From Blastomussa wellsi (taxonomy: Eukaryota > Cnidaria > Anthozoa > Scleractinia > Plerogyridae), in contig OX393573.1 of assembly GCA_947652115.1 (NCBI GenBank), forward strand, positions 445,919-509,918: DNA of 64,000 nt, in the 5' to 3' direction. The translations under genes were made by a program, and so were the position numbers. The notes beneath the pieces were generated by a model. The model worked only from the letters and a program-made list of their open reading frames with translations, had not been told where the DNA came from and made no database searches. Below are positions 11,996-23,369 of this stretch, in pieces. Numbering within the stretch: position 1 is the first letter of the stretch; every line of letters starts with the position of its first letter.

Positions 11996-14281
11996 CTATT
12001 CGGCAGAATGTTCCAGTTCCTTATGAGAAGTCCATGCCAGATAGGTGTTCCAAAAAAGTGACACAACGTTGACAACAAGTACCCGTAGATGCGCTGGAAA
12101 CAGGTAGAAGTTTAAGAACTGCACAGCAGGCCAGATCTTGTAGTTCACAACCATGTTTGGATAAAATTCCTCGTAGATCTTGTCACCGATTTGTTTGATG
12201 GTGTGGCGTTCGACAATTCCTACAGCCCCGTAAAACAGAACAAGAAAAACTGGTGCTAGAATGCTCTGATCAACCGTCATTTTCCTCATGGCATTTCCTG
12301 GGCTTTTGTGTACAAAACGTTTGTCGAGTGTTGAATACCACACGTGGAATATCGGCCCGATGACTACAGTTCCAATAGCTGCCATACGAGCTGTACGGAC
12401 CACATCGTGATCTCTCAATGGGACGCTTTCGACGTACTGTTGCGCAATGAAATCTCCTGCTCCGAGAAGGGCCCCTGCAAATTAAACCAAACTTCATTGA
12501 AATACTTTATACGTTTTATAAATATGCAATTATTTAAACAGCATTAGTTTGATGTAAGAAACTGTGCAATCGCGTCAATGCGCACGCACCGCGCCCGGTT
12601 TCTCCTTTATCAATGCAAGGGGCCGCTTCATAGAGGTTGGCCGCTGAAGAGAGGTTCATAAGAAATAAGCGTAAGGCCTCTTATAGAATTATCACGTTAT
12701 TTCAATGCGCAATAGCCTGGAAAGAAATAACGGAATCACATTTTTAACATTAAGTCGGCAATAAACTTCCAGGCGTTGTCACATTTGAATTATTTTATCG
12801 GTTGTCTGTCACGAACAAAGCCAAACTTCGTATGTTTCATCAGGAGCCCATTCCTGCCGGCCGCTGAATAGGTGTAAAAATAATAGGACCCACATCAGGA
12901 CGGCCAAATAGGGGGTGGCCGCTTAATTAAAATACAAAAGTCTCCTTCCTACTCAGTATGCATTCCTATTGTTCTAGATAATTTGATTATAGATCAGACA
13001 ATATGGAACAGCAGGTGATGATACCATAGGCTACCATTACGTTTAGCAAAGATGCCGGCTTGTAAAAAAAACTGACATAAAGTAAAGAAAATTTCAGACC
13101 AACATCGCCTCGCGTACTATTCTCGTTTGCAAGGCGAAGAAATTTTAGCAGGGAAAGCAGACCATAATATTACAATCCATTTCCATACTCGTCATCTGTG
13201 ACAGCATGCAAGAATCAATAGTTTCAATACAGTACTATAGTCTTCGACAACAAAATTAGACCATTATTATTAGGTTTTCCTTGTTGCATCGACAGTTTCA
13301 AGCTTTTTAAAAATACCCTTTAACAGCGTGACAATCCCCCTTTAAATTTATTGAACACTACATGATCCGTAGAATTGCAAATTAAGCTTGAGAGTTTTGC
13401 TGCAGCTTTTAAATGATATTCACACCATTAGGTTAAAAGAAGCTGCAATTTTCCAACTTCTCAGTAAAAAGTGAGTCTCGACCTAACCTAAAATTATGTC
13501 AGTTTAAGGATATTTTATATACTAAAGGACTGATCAGCGCTATAGCTATAGAAATTGTAATTATTATTATTATAACTGTAACATGGCGAAATTTCATCCC
13601 GGTTAGCCGGGCAAAGACTTCAGCTCCGCTTCGAGAATAAATCTTCACAAAAAGGCCTGCACAAGCACTAACATAACGGAGTGGATTTTAGTTGGGGCTG
13701 GAATTTCCCAACCCCGAGTGAAATTGTCATGTAATCAGGCCCAAAATGAAATTAATTAATTTACATAAGATCTACACAGACACAGAAATTAACCAGACAT
13801 AATAACATGTAATGATAAGGAGCCAGATAAATGTGCTGGAGCTGACTGGAAAACTTGACCGCAAGATGGTGTCAAATGGTATGTATATAAAGTTGCTGAA
13901 TGGCCACGACCAACGTGAAAATTATTCCTTGAAATTTTGCGAAGTGAAACCTAAATAGTAATGTGCGCAAACCGGGCTGCACAGAAAATAAGGTTTAACT
14001 TTCCGTTGATCATGCTGGAAACCTCGTGTGTGGGAGATTTTGATCAAAATTAGTGTTAAAGAAACATATAAAAAATGAACATTCGACTCAGTACGCGGTT
14101 CGGGGACAAAAATTTAAATCGGTTAGAACAATCTAGGGTCTGTAAAGCTTGAATAATTAGAGCATAAAATATGATCAAAGGTCGAAGCCGAACCTGTTGA
14201 AATGAGTTGTGTTTTCCATGGATGCGTCTCCAGGCATCGCATGTACCATCTCCATGATCGAAGAGGCAGTCTAAGCACCAT
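11996..14281 (-). CDS. Mpv17/PMP22-family membrane protein (copy 2)
   Basis: Minus-strand gene with coding exons 14194-14281 (ATG at 14281) and 11996-12474, joined in phase 1; about 188 residues. Exon 1 contains WRWYMRCLETHPWKTQ, the Mpv17 N-terminal motif. Exon 2 has GALLGAGDFIAQQ, GPIFHVWYSTLDK, MTVDQSILAPVF, VVNYKIWPAVQFLNF and FWNTYLAW. Intron position and phase equal those of the gene at 5-1962, so the two are paralogues. The donor (CAG|GTTCGG) is weaker than most here. The open frame extends upstream of 14281 only through non-ATG codons, so 14281 is the start used. Predicted organelle membrane protein with four membrane segments. It diverges from ADA across about 630 bp. Confidence 0.87.
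13579..13733. mobile_element. Small inverted-repeat element in Mpv17 copy 2 intron
   Basis: Left end ACATGGCGAAATTTCATCCC and right end, read in reverse complement, ACATGACAATTTCACTCGGG are clearly related. The element has no coding sequence. It lies in the 1.7-kb intron of the second Mpv17 gene. Confidence 0.45.
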
Positions 14282-14912
14282 ATTTCCTCCGGCAACTTTG
14301 GAATTCCGAGCCTTTTCTCGTGTTTGTTTCACGCTGCCCGATCGACTTGAAAATATTGTGAAATGCTAATGACGTCTGTCGGTGCAGCACTCCGTCATAA
14401 AATGACGCAATTTGCATTATAAAAGGCGACAAAACAAGAAAGACTGCGTAACCTCTTATTGCTTTCCCGGAAAAAATGAATGTGGGGTGGGGAGTTTGAA
14501 GGGAATTATAAAATCATTCGTAAAAACGTAAGAAACGCGTAATGCTAATCACTCGAGCAGTTTAGTGTCATTTATCCGGAAAATCGTATTTTTGTTTAAA
14601 TAAAATAAAGATAAAGCAACTGAAGCCCCCAATCAGAGAGACGCTTCCCCCCCCCAACCACCCTCACCACCATCCAAACTACGGTGATTCGGGCTTCATA
14701 TCATATGCCCTTAAAACCCCACGCCCACCTTACGCCCCCATATTTTATCCAGTCCAACAAAGTGCGAGTGGGCGCTGGGTACCATAACGGGCCTTCGCAT
14801 GCAGTGGCGAGCGGTTTGCGATGTCCAAAGCTGGAAGGATCGCATATTATGTTGGAAGGTAGTTTCTATGCGGGCTAAGGGTTAGAGATTAAAGGTCTAT
14901 ACGTGGAAAGTG
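14282..14912. promoter_or_regulatory. Divergent intergenic region between Mpv17 copy 2 and ADA
   Basis: The 631 bases separate two oppositely directed start codons and must hold both 5' regions. TATAAAA at 14418 (plus strand) and a TGACGTCT motif near 14371 are the only motifs I can point to. Shared control of the two genes is inference. Confidence 0.4.
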
Positions 14913-17847
14913 ATGGCGCTTAAAGTGCCCAAGTCAAAAGTAAGCCCTTTTATTATTTCACTTAATTAATATGTGATCATTCCTTGTAGCCGGCAAATTA
15001 AGTCGGTAGCTGTCTTCGAAATCTTTGCACATAATTTTCGGTCCAGTTCTTTGCTTTGCACTCCGATCTTAGTACATAAAGCCTTAGCTTATGTATCCTC
15101 GCTCACTCAAGTTCTAAAATTAGGCTTTTAGGCTTATGTGAACAATCTGTAAACCAAAAATATCATTACGTACAGTGGCGACGTCACTTATTATACAGTA
15201 ACCCTGCGAGCACAGGCAGACCACCCGGTGTTTGAGTTTGTTGCGTGACACCGATCAATGGCGGTTACAAAAGAAAGATAGAATAAGATGTACATAAATA
15301 AGTTGGCGGTGATTTGCTCTAAATAGTAAGTTTATCCTACATTTTCAATAAACGTTGAGGTGAAATGTTAATTGAGTCTTGTGTAATTGAGTAATTGAGT
15401 CTTGTGAGATAATTTATCGATCCCTAGATCATATAGAAGAGAAAGAGAGACAAGGCAGGCAGCACGGCAGCTGGCGACCATGACCTTGTCCGGTTCAAGC
15501 CCAAACTGACGCTAAACCGTCATAATTCTCACCTCGAAAACACCGGCATCTGATCAAGCACAAATTTCTTGGTACTTGAGCCGAGCTTGAGCTTCAGTAT
15601 GAAGCTCAAGTATGAAGAAATTTGTGCTCGATCAGATGCCAGTGTTTTTGAGGTGAGAATTATGACGGTTTAGCGTCAGTTTGGGCTTGAACCGCACAGG
15701 GTCGTGGTCGCTGGCTGTCGTGCTGCCTGCCTTGTCTCTCTTTCTCTTCTATATAATCTAGGGGTCGATAAGTTATCTCGCGAAATGACGTCTTAAACGG
15801 GTCAGAACGGGGTAAAAATAGCACACAAGACTCAATTAACATTTCACCTCAACGTGTATTGAACATGTAGGATAAACTTAGTATTTAGAGCAAATCGCGG
15901 CCAACTTATTTCAGTACATCTATATTTCTTTTGTAACCACCATTGATCGGTGTCACGCAACAAACTCAAACATAGGGTGATCCGCCTGTGCTGCGAGCAG
16001 TGATTTCCTTTTGACCGGGAATTTTGTTTCAACTTCACTCAGCAGCAGAGCAATAGCTGACAAATAACAATAACATTATTTTTGGTGCTGAGTTAAGGCG
16101 AAACCTCTTAAAATTGATTTTAGTAACTTTCATGGGGTATTGTTGTAAAAAGTACCAAATCAGAACATAACAGGACCATTCCATTGTACATCAAGCCCCC
16201 TCCCCCCTTTGTTGTTCTTTGATCTTTCGAATATTACTTAAGGAATTAGGGGAAATGTTAGCGTTTCTCTGAGGGGTATCATGTCAGCGTTTAAGAACAC
16301 TAGAGAAGTGCAAGAAGCACCCGACTTTGCCTCATTCTTCTTCGTGTACTTCTCTTGTGTTGTTAATAATTCCGCACGGTTGTGATTATTGTAAACCTAA
16401 CAATACACTTGGGTGCTTTTCTATTTCTTTGTTTAAGTTAGTAATGTACCAGCCAAATCTGTGTGTTCCCCTCCCCAACCGACCTCTCCCCGGCATCTGC
16501 AAGTCCCTGGGCATTGGATTTCTGGGGACATTTTTGTCATGTGCCCCACTGATTAGGGGTTCAAAAAGTGTCAAATTCCTGAGGGTGAGAAAAAATTGCA
16601 GTTTGTAGACTGGTTAACCTGTTTACAATTGGCTCTCAGTAATGATCGATAACGGTAACACAATATTTACTTTGCAAAGTTGTGTAGTCCTTATGAAGTA
16701 CGTTTACGTGTCTTTTTGTTATGTTTTATTTTGCAGGTAGAGCTTCATGTACACCTTGATGGTGCTGTGAGGATAAAGACCATTATTGAATTGGCTAAGT
16801 ATGATGCTGTCATTCACTTGGGTGGGAAACAAAATTCTTTTTTGGAAATTCCCCATCATTGAAAGTACCCATTTGAAGTTCCCATGTTTCAGTGATTGAA
16901 GTTACTGTTAGTACTAATTCTATTTACTGATCTCCTTCCAGTTTTTTAATGAGAGGGTGTAAATGGGGTTAACTGTTTAGCATATAAAGATCTTGTTTGT
17001 AACCGTATAAACGCCACAAAATATTAACTGGCTAACATAAGTACTTAATGGCCAAAGGGTGAACACTTCAGTCTAGGACAAATGAATACCTGTTTCAAGC
17101 TTACCCACCACTTCTTTGCAGGCTAGCTTCAGTCTAGGACAAATAAATACCTGTTTCAAGCTTCCCCACCACTTCTTTGCAGGCTAGCTTCAGTCTAGGA
17201 CAAATGAATACCTGTTTCAAGCTTCCCCACCACTTTGCAGGCTAGCTTCAGTCTAGGACAAAAAAAAACCTGTTTCAAGCTTCCCCACCACTTCTTTGCA
17301 GGCTAGCTTCAGTCTTGGACAAATGAATACCTGTTTGGCTTATTTTTAGCTGTTTACTGACTAGAGCTATACCCCATTGGATGGATTGGATTGGACCCGC
17401 TGGATGTGTGTGACCCCCTTTGGATGTGTTGTATTTGTTTGTGTGACCTACTTATTTAGTAATTACAGTGTATGGAAACATATGTTAGTGGCTCCAGGAT
17501 TAATCTAAAATAAAACTTTGAGGTTTGATTGACATCACTATGAATTGTTCATAATGTTTTTGATTGCAGGACGAAAAAATTTAAGCTACCTTCCTTTGAT
17601 GAGGAGCATTTACAAGATCTTGTGTCTGTCAGTTTGGATAAACCTTCATCTCTGAGAGGCTTTTTAAGATGTTTTCACATCTTCCTTCCTGTTTTTGTGT
17701 AAGTATATAAGTATGAAACCATGAAGGTATTGAAATTTCATTTTAGGGCTCATGCGGGGCTCAAGCTGCAAGTCATCATGGAGTTTTTAATTCTTACTGT
17801 TAAGCTCCAATCGTCATCATCATCATCATCATTATCATTATGAATGT

Positions 17848-17878
<31 letters not shown>

Positions 17879-20800
17879 TATCATCATCGTGAATGTTCAT
17901 CGTCATCACCATCACCATCATCATCGTCATCATCGTCATCGTCGTCATCGTCATGCTTCAAAATGTCACTGTGCTTTGAGTAGAGTTTTCATTTTGCACT
18001 TATTGCTCGAATTTTGTGTGGAATCAGTCTTAAGTAACTTGTCATCATTTGGTTTTAGTGATGACACTGCAGCAGTTGAAAGAATTGCCTATGAATTTTG
18101 TGAGGACCAGGCATCTTGTGGTGTACTTTATTTCGAAGTTCGTTACAGCCCGCACTTGTTGTGTACAAGAGACACTGATAAACCTGAGGAAAACAGCGTT
18201 TCACCAAGAGATGTAGTGGAAGCTGTGAATAGAGGCCTCAAAAGAGGAGAGTGTGATTTTGGAGTTATAGCACGATCTATTCTCTGCTGTATGAGAAATG
18301 CACCCGGTAAAAATATTTTTATTTGCTTTATTTTATTCTTTAAGGAGATCAGGGCTGTCAGCTCCTGGTCTGATCTGTATGTGTTCTGTTGTGAAATTGA
18401 CTGGCTAAAATTCATGCAACTCCCTATAAAGGGTACAAGTAGATTTTTGAACAACTTCTTGTATTGCTCTCTGTCACAGGGGTTTCAAGTAATATATCAA
18501 ACACGAGAGACAGTGTTTCATCACATTTCCAAACACTGAGAAGAGAGTTGAAAATACAACACGCAGCGGAGAATGTTTGACGAACTTCGAGGTGTTTGAA
18601 AGCGTGATGAATCACTGTCTCAAGTGTTTGATATATCTTCTCAAACGAAACTAAAACTATAGAGAAAATGAAGAAATAAAATCATAAAAATCTATGCTAA
18701 TTAAGAACACGTTCTCAAACCTCCTTCATGGTTCTGATTTCCTTTGTTTTAATTTGATGAATTATTAATGAGTTTGAGAATAAAATTTGAAGTAGGCAGC
18801 TGTTCTGTGTCCCTTCCTATTTCTGCTCGCAGGGTAGAGTACTACAGACTGCTTGAAAGAACCTTTGCTCTATTTCTTCAATTTAGGTACAAAAGTAGCC
18901 AACTTCTTGGCATGAAATTGTGCAAAGTACATGTACATGCAGCTTACACATTTGTTGGCTGTCACTACTTATTGAAAGCACTTATGTTGCATGTCACACA
19001 TAGGCACCCAATGCACTTACTCAAAATCGCATTGGAATCCCAGTGAGATTTCAAGTGTCTCTAAAGCAAATTTTATAGCACAAAGATTATAATGTGTACT
19101 GTTGTCCCATCAATTGTCTACCATGTTATTTAATAAGTAAGAGTAAGTTATAGCTAGTTATTAAAAGTAAGTCTTGATATCATTGCAATCAAGGACAAGA
19201 ACTAGTGAATAAGGTCTATTCAGTCAACTGTATACTCTTGTCCTTAGATTGGTCTTTAGAAATTGTTGCCCTCTGCAAGGAGTTTGCAAAGGACGGCGTT
19301 GCAGGAATTGATCTCGCAGGTGATGAATCGCTTGAAGAGATTCCAGCAATGAAGGGACATGTTATTGCTTTTAAGGTTTGACCCTATCTCTCATAAATTA
19401 GCATCTGTTTGTTAACCATGTCACTTAACAACTTTTTATATAATGCAATTGTTTTTGAGAGTATAGTGGTAGCCCGATTTTCAAACTTTGATCCAAACGG
19501 AAAGAAAATTTGTTCAGGAAATCCAATAGTGTGAGAAATCGGGGGTAACATTATATTGTTTGACCAAGGGAAACAAAATTAATGACTTTTGATCTTGGGT
19601 AGGCATCAAGAGGGTAAAAAATAAGGATTCAAGAAATCAGTATTCCAATGGAAAGTTAACACTCAGTGGAGAGGTGGCATTTACAGTTAAGACAGTTAAT
19701 AGTTAACATGTTGGCTTTTTTTTGTTTTGTTGTAGGAAGCCAGAAAACTGAACATACACAGAACAGTTCATGCTGGCGAGGCTGCTCCAGCTGCCAGTGT
19801 AAAAGAAGTAAGATCAACATCAAATTTCTCTGCTGGCGCGTGGAACCACGCAATTTTCATAGCCAAAGCTCAAGCAACACTACTGCGCGTGTAACTCGAA
19901 TTGTATTTCTTCTGTTTTTAAGGCATTAGATATTCTACATGCTGAGAGAATAGGCCATGGATACCACGTGTTAGAAGACATTGCACTGTACAAGAGAGTG
20001 ATTGATGAGGGAATCCACCTCGAGGTTAGCACAATACAGTCACTAAATGACGGTATCTGCCCTAAGACAAGTTTATTTGTTATCACTGAGTATATAAATT
20101 CTTCTTATTACTAATTTCCAATTCTATTCAAACTAATCCGCTATGGCCAATCGCAAAGCACACGGACAATCCAGTGAACCAATCAAAACTCGAACAAGTA
20201 CAAGTAGCCGGCGCGAAGCGAAGCGCGGGAAAACGTGCGCGGGTAACTCACGATTAGTTTGATTTTAATTTTTATTGGACGAGAAATTGGCACGAGATTT
20301 TTAAACTATCACTTACAACCTCGTTCCTGGGCAGGGTCTCTCATCTTCCCGCGCGAGAGAGGAGGAGGGCTCCGGGAGGGCGGGAAGATGAGAGACTCTG
20401 GAAACGAGGTTGTTACCTTGTATCACTTATTGTATAAAACCAGAGCAAATGAGAATTGAATTTTCCTTTCGACGCTCAAGTGAAAACTGATAGAGCTTTT
20501 GACACTAAGTAAAACTGTTTTTTGCACTGACAGGCGTGTCCAACGTCAAGCATACTAACTGGCGCTGTGAAGCCGTGTTTCAAATCTCATCCACTTAGAA
20601 GGTATGTTGAACTCGGTTTTAGACTACGAGCACTGTCTTTCTTTTCCCAGCATGAGAATGATTCATCTATGATTTTGTGTTTTTAAGGTTCGCAGAAGAT
20701 GGAGTAAATTTTTCTATTAACTCAGATGATCCTCTCATATGTCAAACAAGACTGGATCTTGAGCAAGGTGTTGCTTTTAATCATATTGGGTTGAGCCCAG

Positions 20801-21035
20801 CAGAATTAACACGTGCGGTGAGTTGGATTTCTAAGCGCAAACCAGTGAGAGTGGCAGCTGTAACACACGCTCTGATTGGTCAATGTCTTATTCAATCACT
20901 TTCAACACTTCGCTCAATAACATTTCTCTTTTCATTTGTTTCCAGACATTCAACGCCGCAAGGGCGTCATTCCTTCCTGACAAGGAGAAACGAGAACTTA
21001 TCGATCAACTCAAATTAGTGCATGGGATTTGTTAA
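14913..21035 (+). CDS. ADA: Adenosine deaminase, ten coding exons
   Basis: Coding exons: 14913-14939, 16737-16798, 17570-17698, 18059-18306, 19248-19375, 19736-19807, 19923-20024, 20534-20601, 20688-20817, 20946-21035. All phases agree, giving 351 residues (human ADA1 has 363). The enzyme hydrolyses adenosine and deoxyadenosine to inosine and deoxyinosine in purine salvage. Catalytic and zinc residues are present: HVHLDG (His13, His15), HAGE (His210, Glu213), GHGYH (His234) and SINSDDP (Asp292, Asp293). RYSPHLL and ARSILCCMR are also conserved. The nine-codon first exon (MALKVPKSK) ends exactly where human ADA exon 1 ends. No signal peptide, so cytosolic ADA1 rather than the secreted ADA2/ADGF type. 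The last three coding exons are duplicated downstream at 23583-24084. Confidence 0.95.
15202..16000. mobile_element. 800-bp foldback element in ADA intron 1
   Basis: Nearly the whole segment is an imperfect palindrome. The left arm (about 15202-15590) reads as the reverse complement of the right arm (about 15600-16000), including matching stretches around TTAATTGAGTCTTG and GACGGTTTAGCGTCAGTTTG. The arms differ by point changes and small insertions; the right arm has extra sequence near 15781-15825. The ends carry CTGCGAGC and GCACAGGC motifs. No coding capacity; a long-arm foldback DNA transposon or an inverted pair of one element. Confidence 0.8.
17066..17336 (+). repeat. 61-bp minisatellite in ADA intron 2
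   Basis: Four full units and a partial fifth begin at 17066, 17127, 17188, 17246 and 17307 (spacing 61, 61, 58, 61). Each starts CTTCAGTCTAGGACAAA; full units end CCACTTCTTTGCAGGCTAG, and the third has a 3-bp deletion. Each full unit therefore carries a pyrimidine tract followed by CAG, resembling a splice acceptor. Confidence 0.92.
17811..17955 (+). repeat. (CAT)n microsatellite in ADA intron 3
   Basis: Interrupted CAT/CGT triplet array containing two GAATGTTCATC interruptions. It is open in one frame and merges with ADA exon 4 in a long open frame, but the array is intronic. Confidence 0.85.
18492..18636. repeat. Hairpin element in ADA intron 4
   Basis: Arms ATATATCAAACAC...GAGACAGTG...TTCATCAC and the complementary GTGATGAATCACTGTCTC...GTGTTTGATATAT face each other around an 80-base centre that is itself partly inverted. 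Non-coding, MITE-like. Confidence 0.65.
20160..20275 (+). repeat. Dispersed repeat in ADA intron 7, inverted copy at 28955-29070
   Basis: Contains AATCCAGTGAACCAATCAAA, GCGCGGGAAAACGTG and TCACGATT, present in the same order on the opposite strand at 28955-29070. Non-coding and of unknown class. Confidence 0.65.
20314..20413. repeat. Inverted repeat at the ADA duplication breakpoint
   Basis: The left arm (AACCTCGTTCCTGGGCAGGG, then TCTCTCATCTTCCCGC) pairs with a right arm carrying GCGGGAAGATGAGAGA and GGAAACGAGGTT. Sequence from inside the left arm (near 20322) recurs at 23370, so the left boundary of the 3-kb duplication falls in this palindrome. Confidence 0.8.
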
Positions 21036-23369
21036 TGTTCTAAAAATATATATTTTAATTCTTAACATGTATTTTTGTGAGGTTCACGCATAAATGGATT
21101 CAATAATTAGCATTTTCTTGCAACTCACAAGATTGTGAGGCTGGTGGTGGCTAGCTAGTGTTTGAGGGAAATTATTTGTTCGATTTTGGTGGCGAGGGAA
21201 ACGAAACTAATTTTATGTTCTGTGTCAGGTCACACTACACTTTAAGATTTTGTCCTCCAGATCCGTCAGTAAATCAGAATATATTCAAATATGACGAGTT
21301 TTCGCTGAAGCCTTTACGAAAAATATAATGGATAAAGCCGCCATATTGGTGCACCTTTTCAAAAGAATTTTAACTAACTTATTTTGTTCCGTACACCAAT
21401 ATGATTGAAAGTATGCTTCACGCTACACGTAACTAGGCCGTCATTTATCTTTGTGCCACGTATGACTTCTCTACACCGCGTTTGCTGAAACGCGGTTTTT
21501 CCTGTTATGACATGAAAAATATTTTCTGCTTTTTTTGAAAGGCCTTTCGAAATACAGAAGAATAGCGTTTTTCTTTTTGAAATATCTTTTTTCGTTGTAG
21601 AGTCTTAAAAAGGTATAGGTGGATTAAGGGAGATTTCGTAGCAGAGACTTTCTAGGCAAAAATAGATCTATTATAGGGATTTATTTCTTTTTTGTGTTTT
21701 TATTGTATCACTGCTCATGACAAACCTTTAAGTTATTTTAGAAGAGAACATAATATTTCAAAACAATTTGTTTGTTGAAACAACATTTCACTTGCAATTG
21801 AATACATTATTTGTATTTTTACTGGCAAAATACGCCTTCATTATATCAACTGGCGTTTGTTTGATTTTTGAATGGACACTAATCTAATAGTTTATTATTT
21901 TGAAGTACTGACAAGTGAACTCTTGTAAGGGAGAAACCAGCGGGTTTTTGATTAGGACACCGACAAAACTAAATACTAAATACAGGGGGTGACGGTAGTG
22001 CTAACTTTTACCCTGTGTGACGATTAATAAACATATCATGATATTAATGTACGTAATTAATAGTTAGTGTTTTAAGAATGAATAAAGATCTCAGAAAAGT
22101 TATGGACAGTGTTCGGCTTATCCTCTGAGACTCCACGGGGGCTGTTGAAAACTGGGACCGAACGTGTCACGTGGCTTTATAATTTTACCCCCCTCGAACT
22201 TTGAACTCTTACGAATGCGAACGGGTGCGAAGTTGTCTTGAATGTGTGTTGAATACAGTCTTTATCTACGAAGTTGTCCTTTGTGTACGTTTTCTACAGG
22301 GGGCTGTAAGTCGGGATGAGGCTCAAAATAAGACTAATAACTAAATCCAAATCACTGCGATGTTCCGTAGAAAAGGTACATTAGGGGCTGATTCTCTTAG
22401 GGTGGACCAAATTCACCGATTAGCCGACAAGAAAACAAAGCGAGGAGTTAAAAACACGTGGGTATTTAAAAGACAAGTGAAGAAGCAGGCACCGTCATGC
22501 AACAAACTTGCTTCTATCAACCTCGCCCATTTGAAACCGCAGATGGCCCTGGGGACGAGGTTGTGCTTTTATAACAATTTGCTATGGTTAGATCCCTTGG
22601 GACTCTGGAGTTAAAATGACAGGTTGTCTCTCGGAAATATTTGGAAACATCCCTAAAATAAATATAATTCGCTCTTGCCCCAATTTCAGCCATGTATACC
22701 CCAATCATCGTGCTCAGTGACTTATTCTCAAAGACGTGTAGTCAGTTGAGCAGCTGGCCCCGTTATATAACAAACTTGCTTTTATAACAATTTGCGTTTG
22801 AGTTACCGAGAGCCATCTCGATGATGTTTGAAAACACTACTATTGGTTCAAATTCATTTTCTGGCTTCATAGCGGTATACCAACACTAAACCATTTCTTT
22901 CAGAACGTCTTAATTTTCGGCCGAAGTTGCACTTTCTTATTTTTCCGACAATTTGAGACTAAAGTGTTGTTATTTTTTTTAACACAAAATGGTATTGCAG
23001 TAAGACCTTACTCCTAACCATAAAAAGTGAATGAAATTCATGTCGAATATACTGCGTGTCGCTTTCGTTATGGATTTTGGAGCAAAATAGAGCCTGCTCG
23101 CAGTCTACTCATCGCCAACAACCACTTTATTGCGTTACAAAGTCAACGTTACATTTTAACTGTATGTACATCACGCAATGCATAAAATGAACGGTAAAAT
23201 ATACCCATTAAGACGACCGTTATCTATAGAGTTGTTTATTTACAGAATATGTTGACCATATTATTCGCTTAATAAAAATCCCGCTTAAAACCCAAGCCAA
23301 ATAATCATAAAAGTAACCTGTATGGCCATACTTACTAAGCTGATCTCACTAATAAACATGGTGTTTTAG
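20322..23369 (+). repeat. Tandem segmental duplication, copy 1 (ADA 3' end)
   Basis: Matches 23370-26348 collinearly at an initial offset of about 3,049 bases, starting at GTTCCTGGGCAGGG and ending at AATAAACATGGTGTTTTAGC. Contains part of ADA intron 7, ADA exons 8-10, the 3' flank with AATAAA near 22081, and about 1.3 kb of non-coding DNA. Sequence beyond 21036 holds no other gene that I can support. Confidence 0.93.

Noticed and set aside
17066..17336. CRISPR-like array
   Set aside because: Units are contiguous tandem repeats without variable spacers, inside an animal intron.
17844..18539. 231-codon open frame spanning the CAT microsatellite and ADA exon 4
   Set aside because: Only 18059-18306 is exon. 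The front is repeat-encoded poly-His/Ile and the back is intron past a good donor (GCACCCG|GTAAAA).
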